64,000 nucleotides of DNA, from contig NZ_CP108006.1 in NCBI RefSeq assembly GCF_036127095.1, positions 1,674,001 through 1,738,000 on the forward strand, written 5' to 3'. The DNA comes from Streptomyces sp. NBC_00335 (GTDB taxonomy: Bacteria > Actinomycetota > Actinomycetes > Streptomycetales > Streptomycetaceae). A model generated the notes under the pieces. The model made no database searches, was not told where the DNA came from, and was given only the letters and a program-made list of their open reading frames with translations. Of the stretch, positions 1 to 8,032 are shown piece by piece. Every line of letters starts with the position of its first letter. Position 1 is the stretch's first letter. The position numbers and the translations under genes are program-made.

Positions 1-1999
1 CCGCCCGGCGCACCGCGCGCACGCGGGCGGGCAGCGCGAGCACGTCGAGTGCGCCGGGGTCGGGCGGCCGCCCGTCCTCGCCGGCCGGTGCCAGCAGATC
101 GAGCAGGCCGCCCGCGGACCCGCCCGGAGCCGCCCCCCGGGCTGCGGCGGGGTCGGCGCCCGCCGGGTCGGGGCGGTGCCAGAGGGCCACCGGGACACCG
201 CCCTCCAGGACGGCCTCGACCACCGCCGCCGTGATCGCCCCGGCCCGGGTGTGTGCCAGTACGCACGCGGGCGCCGGTCCCGCGCCCAGTTCCATGCCGA
301 GCCCGTCGTCCGCGTCCGCGTCGGTCACCACCCGGACCGCCTCCGGGTGCCGGCGGCCCTGGGCCCACAACCAGCGCCACTTGCCGCGCCATTCGGCTCC
401 GGTGTACTCCCGCTCCTGCGGGCAGCGCACCACCACCTGGTAGAGCACGCCCAGGGGCCGGGTCCGCCTGCCCGGGCCGCGCGGGACCGGCCACTGGTCG
501 AAGTCCAGTTCCAGCAGTTCGTACGGCACGTGGAACTCGATCCGCTCCACCGCGCCGGACGGCCGCCCGGCCTGCGCGTCGGCGCCCGACACCCGTGCCG
601 CCGCCATGAGTTGTCGTACGAGTGCGTCCCGTACCGCCTCCAGCCGCACCGGTTCCCCCTCCGATTCCCAGATGTGCTCGGTCGCCTCCCGCCGCAGCCA
701 CATCCGGGCGAGGAACCCGTCCTCCCCGCCCGGCGGCGTCTCCAGCCGTACGTGCAGGGCCGTCCTGCGGGGCGGCGGGGGCGGGGGTGGCAGCGCGGGC
801 AGGGCGAGGCGGTCGCGGGTGTCGCTCACCCAGTCGCGCAGCCGGGCCGCCCACCGCTCGTCGCCGGGCGCTCCCTGTTCCGCGAGGAACCGTACGAAGG
901 GCACCGGGAGCGGCATCCCGCCCGGCCCGCCGAGGCGTTCGTCGAGGTCCTGGACCACCTCCAGCAGGGTGTCGCCGGGCAGGCCGCCCCGGGCGGGGGC
1001 CGCGCAGCCGGCCGCCTTGAACGCCCACAGGTACGCCTCGTAGGCGCAGCGCGGCAGGTCGCGGTCCTCGAAGAGCTCGCCGAGCCCGTCCCAGGCGGCC
1101 TGGTCGAGCCGGCCCGCGCGCGGGGGCGCCAGCCCGGGGGGCCCGTCATCGGGGAAGTCGAGGAAGGAGCAGGCGTCCCAGTCGCGGTCCACGACGAACT
1201 GCGGGAGCTGCCAGCCCTCGCCGCGTTCGCGCAAGTCCAGGAAGGTGCGGTGGATGGAGCGGGCGGTGTCGGCGAGCCCGGTGACGGCCTCGCGCACCGG
1301 GCGTTCGCCGAGTTCGGCGAGGAGTTCCTCGGTGAAACGGCCCGCGCCGCGCTCGGCGTCGTTCTTCGCGGCCTCGCCCTCGCGGGAGGCGTACAGCCGG
1401 AACTGGCGCCGTCCCGGGACGGTGGCGCCGCCGCCGTAGTCGCTCGTGCCGAAGTTCCACCGGGCATCGCGGGGTGCGTCGACCCGGCAGGCGTCCACCA
1501 GGGCGGCCTGGTAGCGGAAGAGCTCGCGCTTGACGAGGCTGGTGCGCCACCAGCGCAGCGCGGAGTCGAGGTTGAGGTGGCGGATCTGGCCGGGCCGGGC
1601 GTCCGCCGAGGGCAGCATGAGTTCACCGCGGCGCGGTTCCGTGTAGCCGTGCCCGGCCCAGAAGATCACGAGCAAATCGCCGTCGCAGGCGGGAAGTTCG
1701 TCGAAGAGCACCGATTTCACGTTCGCCTCGGTCGCCGGGCGGTGCGTGGTGCGCAGGGCCTGCAGTGCGGCGGAGTCCGACCAGTCGAGGGAGTCCGGGT
1801 CATCGAGCGGGGACAGCAACAGCCGTACGTGGCCGGGCGGCACCTCTCCCGGTCCGGTCAGCCATCGGGCGAACCGCAGGGCGTCGCGGGCCGGGCCGCG
1901 CAGGTTCCAGTGGCGGCTGACGTCGTAGCTCTCGACCCCGGCGACGAGCGCGAAGGTGCGCGGCCCCAGGTCGCGGGGCAGGAGGTCGAGGGAATTCAC
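1..1999 (-). CDS. Caspase-like (C14) protease fused to VMAP-type middle and C-terminal domains, 3'-truncated by window edge
   Basis: The reading frame is open from a GTG at 1999 to the window edge (666 codons). Residues about 15-270 look like a bacterial caspase-like domain: the catalytic His lies in AGHG (H117) and the catalytic Cys in LVDACR (C171). Residues about 300-400 resemble the helical VMAP middle region. From about 410 to the edge the protein matches the VMAP C-terminal domain, with the typical patterns HVPYELLELDFDQW, a W/RW stretch and GVPVALWHR. VMAP proteins belong to NTP-dependent conflict systems, usually beside MoxR-type ATPase and vWA genes, where an effector is held in check. 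The GTG overlaps the stop of the upstream hydrolase (GTGA), so the two are translationally coupled. Inference: a suicide-type or signal-processing protease. MoxR and vWA partners, if present, lie beyond position 1. The domain assignment is strong; the biological role is inferred. Confidence 0.8.
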   Translation of the reverse strand, partial: MNSLDLLPRDLGPRTFALVAGVESYDVSRHWNLRGPARDALRFARWLTGPGEVPPGHVRLLLSPLDDPDSLDWSDSAALQALRTTHRPATEANVKSVLFDELPACDGDLLVIFWAGHGYTEPRRGELMLPSADARPGQIRHLNLDSALRWWRTSLVKRELFRYQAALVDACRVDAPRDARWNFGTSDYGGGATVPGRRQFRLYASREGEAAKNDAERGAGRFTEELLAELGERPVREAVTGLADTARSIHRTFLDLRERGEGWQLPQFVVDRDWDACSFLDFPDDGPPGLAPPRAGRLDQAAWDGLGELFEDRDLPRCAYEAYLWAFKAAGCAAPARGGLPGDTLLEVVQDLDERLGGPGGMPLPVPFVRFLAEQGAPGDERWAARLRDWVSDTRDRLALPALPPPPPPPRRTALHVRLETPPGGEDGFLARMWLRREATEHIWESEGEPVRLEAVRDALVRQLMAAARVSGADAQAGRPSGAVERIEFHVPYELLELDFDQWPVPRGPGRRTRPLGVLYQVVVRCPQEREYTGAEWRGKWRWLWAQGRRHPEAVRVVTDADADDGLGMELGAGPAPACVLAHTRAGAITAAVVEAVLEGGVPVALWHRPDPAGADPAAARGAAPGGSAGGLLDLLAPAGEDGRPPDPGALDVLALPARVRAVRRA

Positions 2000-3306
2000 C
2001 CGATCTCCGCTTCGGCCACCGCCTGTTCGATGCGTGCGTAGAGGGAGTCCTGTTTCCAGTAGGCGCTGTGGCAGGCCGGGAAGGGCTGGCGGCTGGCGAT
2101 CTCCTGGTCGCTGACGCGCGGGTCGCCGGGGAAGACGGGCTCGGCGAGGTAGGAGAGCACGTCCTGGCGGTCGTAGACGTTGAGCCAGCGCGGGAAGGCG
2201 TACGGGAGCCTGGTGCCCGGCACGATCCCGGCCAGGGCGCCGAGTTCGTGGAGGAAGGGCGCCTGCGAGCCGACGGTGACGAGCAGTTCGACGCCGGGCA
2301 CCGGCTCGCCGCGGGCGGCCGCCAGGGCGAGGAGGTCGACCAGGGCGATGCCGCCGAGGCTGTGGCCGATGAGTACGGTCGGCCCCGGCTCCGCGGTGAT
2401 CCGCTCGTGCAGGAAGGCACGGAGGTCGGCGCCCCGGGCCTGGTAGCGCAGGATGTCGCCGAGGGCGGGGGTGGCCCCGACGGTGAGGGAGCCGCGCCAG
2501 GCGTTGAGCAGGGGCTGGGTGGTGACGCGCATCGCGAGCCGGCCGAGGACGGCGGCGGCGCGGGCGCCGGGGACCCGGGCGTCGCCCCCGAGGCGGGCGG
2601 TGATCAGCTCGACGAGGCGGTCGCGTTCGGCTCCGGTGCAGTCGGCCTCGGCTCCGGCCGAGGCGAGGGCGGCGGCGGTCACCGCGCGGGCCAGGGCCTT
2701 GGCCAGCTCCCGGGCCTGCGGCTCGCCGACGGCGCGGGCCCCGGCGCGGGCGGCCTCGGCGGAACGGGAGACGGTCTTCAGGGCGGCGGGGAATCCGGCG
2801 GCGAGGCCGGTGCCGAGCAGTAACGCGGCCTGTTCGCCGCCGTCGGGGACCGCAGAGAGTTCGGCGAGCTCGGCGAGCAGGTCCAGTACGCGCTCGCCCG
2901 CGGACTGCACGCCCGGCATGGCGAAGCCGTCGTCATCGGGTGCGCCGCCGGGGTGGCCAAAGGGGTGACCCTCGGGGTGGCCGACCGCGTGGCCGTCGGG
3001 GTCGCCGTCGGCCGCGGTGTCCCAGCCCGCTTCCGCCAGCACCCGCAGCTCGCAGAGCGGGTCGGCGACCAGCAGCCCCCACTCGGCGATCTCCTCGTCG
3101 TCCGGGCCGGGGGCCGCGCCGGGAGCGCTCAGTCCGGGCACGGAACGGCCCTGGGCGCTCAGGGTGGCCCCGTACCGCTCCCCCCAGAAGCAGGAGTCGA
3201 CTCCCGCCCCGGGGAACCGGGCGGTCAGCCGGTCCCGGACCAAGGCGAAGAGCAGGTCGTGCCGCTCGCGCCGCACCCCCGTGCCGTGCACAAACAGAAA
3301 TCGCAT
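1996..3306 (-). CDS. Alpha/beta hydrolase (lipase-like), partner of the caspase/VMAP gene
   Basis: This 436-aa protein starts MRFLFVHGTG, an oxyanion-type HG motif right at the N-terminus, and carries a nucleophile elbow GHSLGG (Ser316). Plausible remaining triad members are D379 in NVYDRQD and H413 in ACHSAY. There is no signal peptide, so it should act in the cytoplasm. An Ala-rich helical insert fills residues about 130-290 between the first strand and the elbow, and a short Gly-His repeat (four xGH units) lies near residues 105-120. I chose the ATG at 3306 because the HGTG motif follows at once; the frame stays open farther upstream without recognisable content. Its stop overlaps the GTG of the caspase-VMAP gene by four bases. 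Family knowledge supports a serine hydrolase; the substrate is unknown. As operon partner of a conflict-type protein it could be an effector acting on lipids, which is inference. Confidence 0.8.
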   Translation of the reverse strand: MRFLFVHGTGVRRERHDLLFALVRDRLTARFPGAGVDSCFWGERYGATLSAQGRSVPGLSAPGAAPGPDDEEIAEWGLLVADPLCELRVLAEAGWDTAADGDPDGHAVGHPEGHPFGHPGGAPDDDGFAMPGVQSAGERVLDLLAELAELSAVPDGGEQAALLLGTGLAAGFPAALKTVSRSAEAARAGARAVGEPQARELAKALARAVTAAALASAGAEADCTGAERDRLVELITARLGGDARVPGARAAAVLGRLAMRVTTQPLLNAWRGSLTVGATPALGDILRYQARGADLRAFLHERITAEPGPTVLIGHSLGGIALVDLLALAAARGEPVPGVELLVTVGSQAPFLHELGALAGIVPGTRLPYAFPRWLNVYDRQDVLSYLAEPVFPGDPRVSDQEIASRQPFPACHSAYWKQDSLYARIEQAVAEAEIG

Positions 3307-3571
3307 CGCGGCTCCGCCCCCTCGCACAGTCGTCCCCCGCTCGGCACGATAGCGCCGCGCGGCGAACGGGGCCCTCGGAACGTCGAGTTCGGGAGCCGGG
3401 GCGGACACCCGACCGCACCGGGCATCCGCCCTGGCCGCACCCGGCAGCCCGCTCGACCGCACGCGGCGGCCCGCCCCCTCCCCCACACCTATCAATCACC
3501 TGTCACATGTGAAATATTACTCCCGCTCCGGCCAACCCGACCGACCGGAACCTCCAGAAAGGTCAGCTACC

Positions 3572-5920
3572 TTGCGCAGACTCGCTGCGGTGGGAGCGGC
3601 GATATCCCTCGCCCTCCTCGCCGCCCCCGCGCTCGCCGCCACCGCACCCCCGACACCGGCCCCGACGCCCGCCGGGCAGCAGCAACAAGCCGATCAGCAG
3701 CAGGCCCGGCAGGCCGCCGCCCCGCCGCCCGCGCCCCTGGAGCTCCAGCGCCAGGCCCTGCGCCGCCAGGCCCTCGAAGAGGTGGCCGCCGGCCGCCCCG
3801 GCGGCCTGCGCGCCGAGGCCGACGGCAGGCTGCCGCGCCTGGCCAAGGTGGGCAAGCGGTACGTCGAGCTGGCCCGGGAGCGCAAGGACAAGGTCTTCGT
3901 GATCCTCGCCGAGTTCGGCGACCAGGTGGACACCACCACCGAGTTCGAGGGCAAGCCGCGCTTCGGCGGCGCTCCGGGCCCGGCGCACAACACGATCGGC
4001 AAGCCCGCCGCGGACGACAACCACACCCTGTGGCGCAAGGACTTCGACCGGTCCTTCTACGCGAAGCAGTTCTTCTCCACCGACCCGCAGTCGGCCTCCC
4101 TGCGCGCCTACTACCGGCTCCAGTCGTCCGGCCGGTACGACATGGACGGCATGGTCACCGACTGGGTCAAACTCCCCTGGAACGAAGCCCGTTACGGCAC
4201 CGACAACTGCTCCGAGTCCGGCCAGTGCCGGACCAACTGGGACATGATCCGGGACGCCACCGACTCCTGGTACAAGTCCGAGCGGGCGAAGGGCCGTACG
4301 CCCGAGCAGATCAAGGCGCAGCTCGCCGAGTACGACGTGTGGGACCGCTACGACGCCGACCACGACGGCAACTTCGACGAGCCGGACGGCTACCTCGACC
4401 ACCTCGTCGTCGTCCACGCGGGCAAGGACCAGACCTGGGGCGGCGGTACGCAGGGCAAGGACGCCGTGTGGGCGCACCGCTGGTTCGCCTACTGGAACCA
4501 GGCCGGCAGCGCGGGCCCGGAGGGCAACAAGGCGGGCGGCACCCCGGTCGGCGACAGCGGCATCTGGGCCGGCGACTACCTGACCGGCGGGGAGAACAGC
4601 GGCGCGGGCCTCTTCGCGCACGAGTTCGGGCACGATCTGGGCCTGCCCGACCTGTACAGCTCCGACGGGGACAACAGCGTCAACTTCTGGTCGCTGATGT
4701 CCTCGGCGTCCTACCTGGGCAAGGGCCGCAATTCCACGGGCGAGTTCCCGGGCGACCTCGACCCCTGGAGCAAGCTGCAGCTGGGCTGGCTCCGGTACAC
4801 GGAGGCCGACGCGGGCCGCACGACGCGGGCGACGCTCGGGGTGTCCGGCTACAACACCGAGGATCCGCAGGCCCTGTTGGTGCACCTGCCGCCGTCCTCG
4901 ACCACGACCGAGCTGGTCGACCCGTACGAGGGTGGCAGCCAGTGGTGGAGCGGCACGGGTGACTTCATGGACAACACGCTGTCGCGCACGGTCGATCTCT
5001 CGGGGATCGCGGCCGGGACGGCGGCCCGCCTGGACGCCCGGGTCTGGTACGACATCGAGCAGGACTTCGACTACCTGACGGTGGAGGCCTCCACGGACGG
5101 CGGGGCCGCCTGGACGGCGCTGCCGGGCACGGTGGACGGCGCGCCGATCGGGTCGAAGGGCATCTCCGGCACCTCGTCCGGCTGGACGCGGCTCTCGGTC
5201 CCCCTGGACCAATTCGCGGGTACATCGGTCCAGTTGAGGCTGCGCGTCACCTCGGACAGCAACACCCACGGCAAGGGCGTCACCTTCGACGACATCCGCG
5301 TCACGGCGGGAGCCGACGGCCGGGAGCTGCTGCGCGACGGAGCGGAGCAGGGCGCGAACGGCTGGACCGCGGTCAAGTGGTCGCGTACGGAGGGCCGCAC
5401 GGGCAGCGAGCAGCACCCGCGCGCGTACTTCGTGGAGAACCGCCGCTACACCGGCTACGGCAACCTGCTCAGGACCGGGCCGTACAACTTCGGCTTCACG
5501 GGCGACAAGGTGGAGTTCTACCCGTACCAGCAGGGCGTGCTGATCTGGCTCTGGGACACGGCGTACAGCGACAACACCACCAAAGCGCACCCCGGCGGCG
5601 GCATGCTGCTGCCCGTCGACTCCCGCCCGGAGCCGCTGACCCACGCGGACGGCACACTGCTGAACGCGCGGGCGCAGACCTTCGACGCCCCCTTCTCCCT
5701 CGGGAAGAGCGACCGGATCGTGCTGCACAAGGCGGGCGCGCCGACCGTGATCCCGGCCCGGAGCGGCGTACCGGTCTTCGACGACCGCCACGGGTCGTAC
5801 TGGAACGCGGGACTGCCGCAGCTCGGGGTCAAGGTGCCGGACACCGGGACCCGGCTCGCGGTGGTGAAGGAGGCCGCGGGCGGGGCGCTGACGACGGTAC
5901 AGCTCAGCCCGTCGAAGTGA
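3572..5920 (+). CDS. Secreted M6 family metallopeptidase (immune inhibitor A type)
   Basis: The 782-aa product has a signal peptide (MRRLAAVG... ending near ALAA), then a propeptide-like Gln/Ala-rich stretch, then the M6 protease domain with the zinc motif HEFGH (H350, E351, H354) followed by DLGLPDLY. Downstream are beta-sandwich regions typical of immune inhibitor A proteins. The start is a TTG preceded by AGAAAGG; it places the signal peptide at the N-terminus, whereas the frame upstream (to 3509) is not signal-like. Immune inhibitor A proteases are exported and degrade extracellular proteins. The gene diverges from the hydrolase/VMAP pair across about 265 bases and appears monocistronic. 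The family assignment is confident; the substrate is unknown. Confidence 0.92.
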   Translation: MRRLAAVGAAISLALLAAPALAATAPPTPAPTPAGQQQQADQQQARQAAAPPPAPLELQRQALRRQALEEVAAGRPGGLRAEADGRLPRLAKVGKRYVELARERKDKVFVILAEFGDQVDTTTEFEGKPRFGGAPGPAHNTIGKPAADDNHTLWRKDFDRSFYAKQFFSTDPQSASLRAYYRLQSSGRYDMDGMVTDWVKLPWNEARYGTDNCSESGQCRTNWDMIRDATDSWYKSERAKGRTPEQIKAQLAEYDVWDRYDADHDGNFDEPDGYLDHLVVVHAGKDQTWGGGTQGKDAVWAHRWFAYWNQAGSAGPEGNKAGGTPVGDSGIWAGDYLTGGENSGAGLFAHEFGHDLGLPDLYSSDGDNSVNFWSLMSSASYLGKGRNSTGEFPGDLDPWSKLQLGWLRYTEADAGRTTRATLGVSGYNTEDPQALLVHLPPSSTTTELVDPYEGGSQWWSGTGDFMDNTLSRTVDLSGIAAGTAARLDARVWYDIEQDFDYLTVEASTDGGAAWTALPGTVDGAPIGSKGISGTSSGWTRLSVPLDQFAGTSVQLRLRVTSDSNTHGKGVTFDDIRVTAGADGRELLRDGAEQGANGWTAVKWSRTEGRTGSEQHPRAYFVENRRYTGYGNLLRTGPYNFGFTGDKVEFYPYQQGVLIWLWDTAYSDNTTKAHPGGGMLLPVDSRPEPLTHADGTLLNARAQTFDAPFSLGKSDRIVLHKAGAPTVIPARSGVPVFDDRHGSYWNAGLPQLGVKVPDTGTRLAVVKEAAGGALTTVQLSPSK

Positions 5921-5959
5921 CCTGCCACAGCTGAACGCGGGGGTGGCGGGGACCGCCGG

Positions 5960-6337
5960 TCAGTGGCGCACCAGGCAGAAGGGGTGGCCGGCCGGGTCGG
6001 CGTAGACCCGCCAGCCCTCGCCCGCCCGGTCCCCGTCCAGCGGGGTGGCACCGCAGGACAGAGCCTGCGCATGGGCCGCGTCCAGGTCCGCCACGGCGAA
6101 GTCCAGGTGGAGCTGCTGGGGCCGGGCCGGGTCCGGCCAGCGGGGCGGCCGGTGGTCCTCGGCGTACTGGAAGGCGAGGACCTGGCCGGCCGGGAGGTGC
6201 AGGGTCGCCCAGGTCGCGTCGGTCGCCCAGCGCCGGTCGGGACGGTTGACCTCACCGCCGGTCAGGCGCTGGTAGAACGCGGCCAGCGCCGCCGGGTCGG
6301 GACAGTCCAGCACCACGCACTGCATCTCGGCGATCAT
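5960..6337 (-). CDS. VOC (glyoxalase/bleomycin-resistance fold) protein
   Basis: This 125-aa protein fits one VOC domain: it begins MIAEMQCVVLDCPDP with an AALAAFYQRL helix and ends DPAGHPFCLVRH. VOC proteins bind a divalent metal through His/Glu positions and include dioxygenases, isomerases and antibiotic-binding proteins; nothing here selects among these. It is leftward, and its start is separated from the end of the FAD-oxidoreductase gene by the palindrome at 6348-6398. It is therefore probably a separate transcript or a read-through second gene. Its stop lies 39 bases from the stop of the M6 protease gene (convergent). Confidence 0.85.
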   Translation of the reverse strand: MIAEMQCVVLDCPDPAALAAFYQRLTGGEVNRPDRRWATDATWATLHLPAGQVLAFQYAEDHRPPRWPDPARPQQLHLDFAVADLDAAHAQALSCGATPLDGDRAGEGWRVYADPAGHPFCLVRH

Positions 6338-6347
6338 GAACCGATCC

Positions 6348-6398
6348 TAGGGCGTGTCTTTCGGAGCAGGCCGGGCCTGCTCCGAAAGACACGCCCTA
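6348..6398. repeat. Perfect 25-bp inverted repeat with 1-nt centre (hairpin/terminator or mini-element)
   Basis: Arms 6348-6372 and 6374-6398 are exact reverse complements around a single G at 6373. Each arm carries the core GGGCGTGTCTTTCGGAGCAG or its complement. The right arm contains the TAG stop codon of the leftward FAD gene (6398-6396), so the hairpin forms immediately at the end of that mRNA and would act as a transcription terminator and 3' stabiliser. The perfect symmetry also resembles a solo end or miniature relic of an insertion element, but no transposase is nearby. Confidence 0.85.
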
Positions 6399-7868
6399 CG
6401 CGTTGCGGCGCTCGTGCCGCTCCACCGGCGGGGCGTGGTGGGCCGGGTAGGCGGTGGTTTCCGGGGTGGTCGGCAGGTGCCGCTTGGACAGGACGCGGAG
6501 CATCGTGACGGGGTCGAGCAGGGTGCCCGGCGGCCTGGTCAGCGACAGCACGCCGAAGAAGCGGGCGGCGATCGCCTGGTCGGCGTTGGCTCCCGCCATC
6601 ACCCGGGACATGTAGCGCTGCAGGATCCGCGTGGCCCGGTCCGGCGGCGGCCCCTCCGTCACCGGGTACCGCATGTCCTCGCTGGTGGCGATCTGCCAGG
6701 GCACTGCGGCCGCCGCGAGGGTCCGGCGCTGGATCCGGCGGGAGGCCGCGGCGATCTGCTCGGGGTCCAGGGTGCGGATCTCCTTGGCCAGGGTCTCCGC
6801 GGCGAGCGCGGCGACCGTCATCCCGTGTCCGTACACGGGGTTGACCCGGCAGGCGGCGTCACCGAGGACCACGAAGCCGGCCGGCCAGTGCTCCAGGCGC
6901 TCGTAGTGGCGCCATTCGTTCATGTTGTTCCGGAAGGCGGTGGGCGAGGACAGCGGGACCGCGTCCCGGATGGCGTCGTACAGGGCCGGACTGCGCAGGC
7001 TCCGGGCGAACGGGAGGAACTCCTCCTCCTGTACGGGCGGCGCGTGTTCGCCGTTGCCGACGAGGGTCACCAGCCAGCGGTCCCCGTCCAGCGGCATCAG
7101 CACACCGCCGCGCGGGAGTTCGGGCCGGCCCTGGACGTACATGCCCTGCCAGCGCCGGTCAGGATCCTTCGGGATCTCGAAGTAGCGGCTGGAGTAACCG
7201 AGATGGGAGTCGTAGCGGGTGACCGCCGGCGCCGGGTGGCCGAGGGCCGTGAGCCAGGCGGGGGCCTTGGAGGAGCGTCCGGTCGCGTCGACGACGAGGC
7301 GTGCGGCCAGCCGCTCGCCGCCGCGCAGTTCCACGCCGGTGACCGTACGGCCGTCCGGCCCGGCCACGAGCCCGGTGGCGGTCGCACCGGACCGGACCCG
7401 GACGCGTGCGTTGCGGAGCACTTCCGCGCGCACCGTCGAGTCGAGCAACTCCCGGCTCGCGAGCAGCACTCTGGCCCCGGACACCGGCCCGAACCAGTCG
7501 GCCGGGCTGAGCCAGAGGAAGTCGCGCGGCGAGTCGAAGAGGCCCGCCCCCGCCGCCACCAGTTTGTCGGTGATGCCCGGCAGCATGAGCTCGATCAGCT
7601 CCACACCCCGCGACCACAGGATGTGCGCGTGCCGGGACTGGGGTATCCCGGGGCGGAACACCGGCTCGCCCTGCGGCAGTTCGTCCCGCTCGATCAGGGT
7701 GACCCGGGGGAACCGCATCGCGAGCACCCGTGCGGCCAGCAGCCCGGCCATGCCGGCGCCGAGGACCACCGCATGGTCCCCGGCGCGGTCCTCGGCGTGC
7801 GGTCCGGTCTGCGCATCGGTCTGCGGGCCGGTGGTACGTAGGTGGTTGTCCGTCGCGTCGTCGTCCAT
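6396..7868 (-). CDS. FAD-dependent oxidoreductase/monooxygenase-like protein
   Basis: The 490-aa protein has a hydrophilic N-terminal leader of about 30 residues, then the FAD-binding Rossmann motif VVLGAGMAG. Mid-protein is VVDATGRSSKAP, and near residue 320 the second FAD motif GDAACRVNPVYGHGM, characteristic of the p-hydroxybenzoate hydroxylase/geranylgeranyl reductase-like superfamily. Such enzymes hydroxylate or reduce aromatic or isoprenoid substrates; no partner gene identifies the substrate here. The gene is read leftward and ends in the palindrome at 6348-6398. A start near HAVVLGAG is possible if the leader is not translated. Confidence 0.85.
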   Translation of the reverse strand: MDDDATDNHLRTTGPQTDAQTGPHAEDRAGDHAVVLGAGMAGLLAARVLAMRFPRVTLIERDELPQGEPVFRPGIPQSRHAHILWSRGVELIELMLPGITDKLVAAGAGLFDSPRDFLWLSPADWFGPVSGARVLLASRELLDSTVRAEVLRNARVRVRSGATATGLVAGPDGRTVTGVELRGGERLAARLVVDATGRSSKAPAWLTALGHPAPAVTRYDSHLGYSSRYFEIPKDPDRRWQGMYVQGRPELPRGGVLMPLDGDRWLVTLVGNGEHAPPVQEEEFLPFARSLRSPALYDAIRDAVPLSSPTAFRNNMNEWRHYERLEHWPAGFVVLGDAACRVNPVYGHGMTVAALAAETLAKEIRTLDPEQIAAASRRIQRRTLAAAAVPWQIATSEDMRYPVTEGPPPDRATRILQRYMSRVMAGANADQAIAARFFGVLSLTRPPGTLLDPVTMLRVLSKRHLPTTPETTAYPAHHAPPVERHERRNA

Positions 7869-8032
7869 GCCACCAAGTGTGGCCGCGAACGGGGCGCCCT
7901 GGTCAGGCCCCGGACGGGGCGCCCGGGGGCTCGACGGGGGCGGACGGGCTCATGCCGGGGCGCGCCCCCACCGGGCCCCCGGCCGGACCCCCGGACGGAC
8001 CCCCGGACGGCCTCGTCGGGAGGGGGGCCGGA

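Noticed and set aside
176..2041. A 621-codon rightward frame opposite the caspase/VMAP gene, and similar frames at 3563-5791 and 12557-13948
   Set aside because: They are mirror images of well-supported genes and show no recognisable protein features.
7985..8008. Two tandem copies of a 12-base GGACCCCCGGAC unit between the lipase and FAD genes
   Set aside because: Too short and too typical of GC-rich spacers to support any element.
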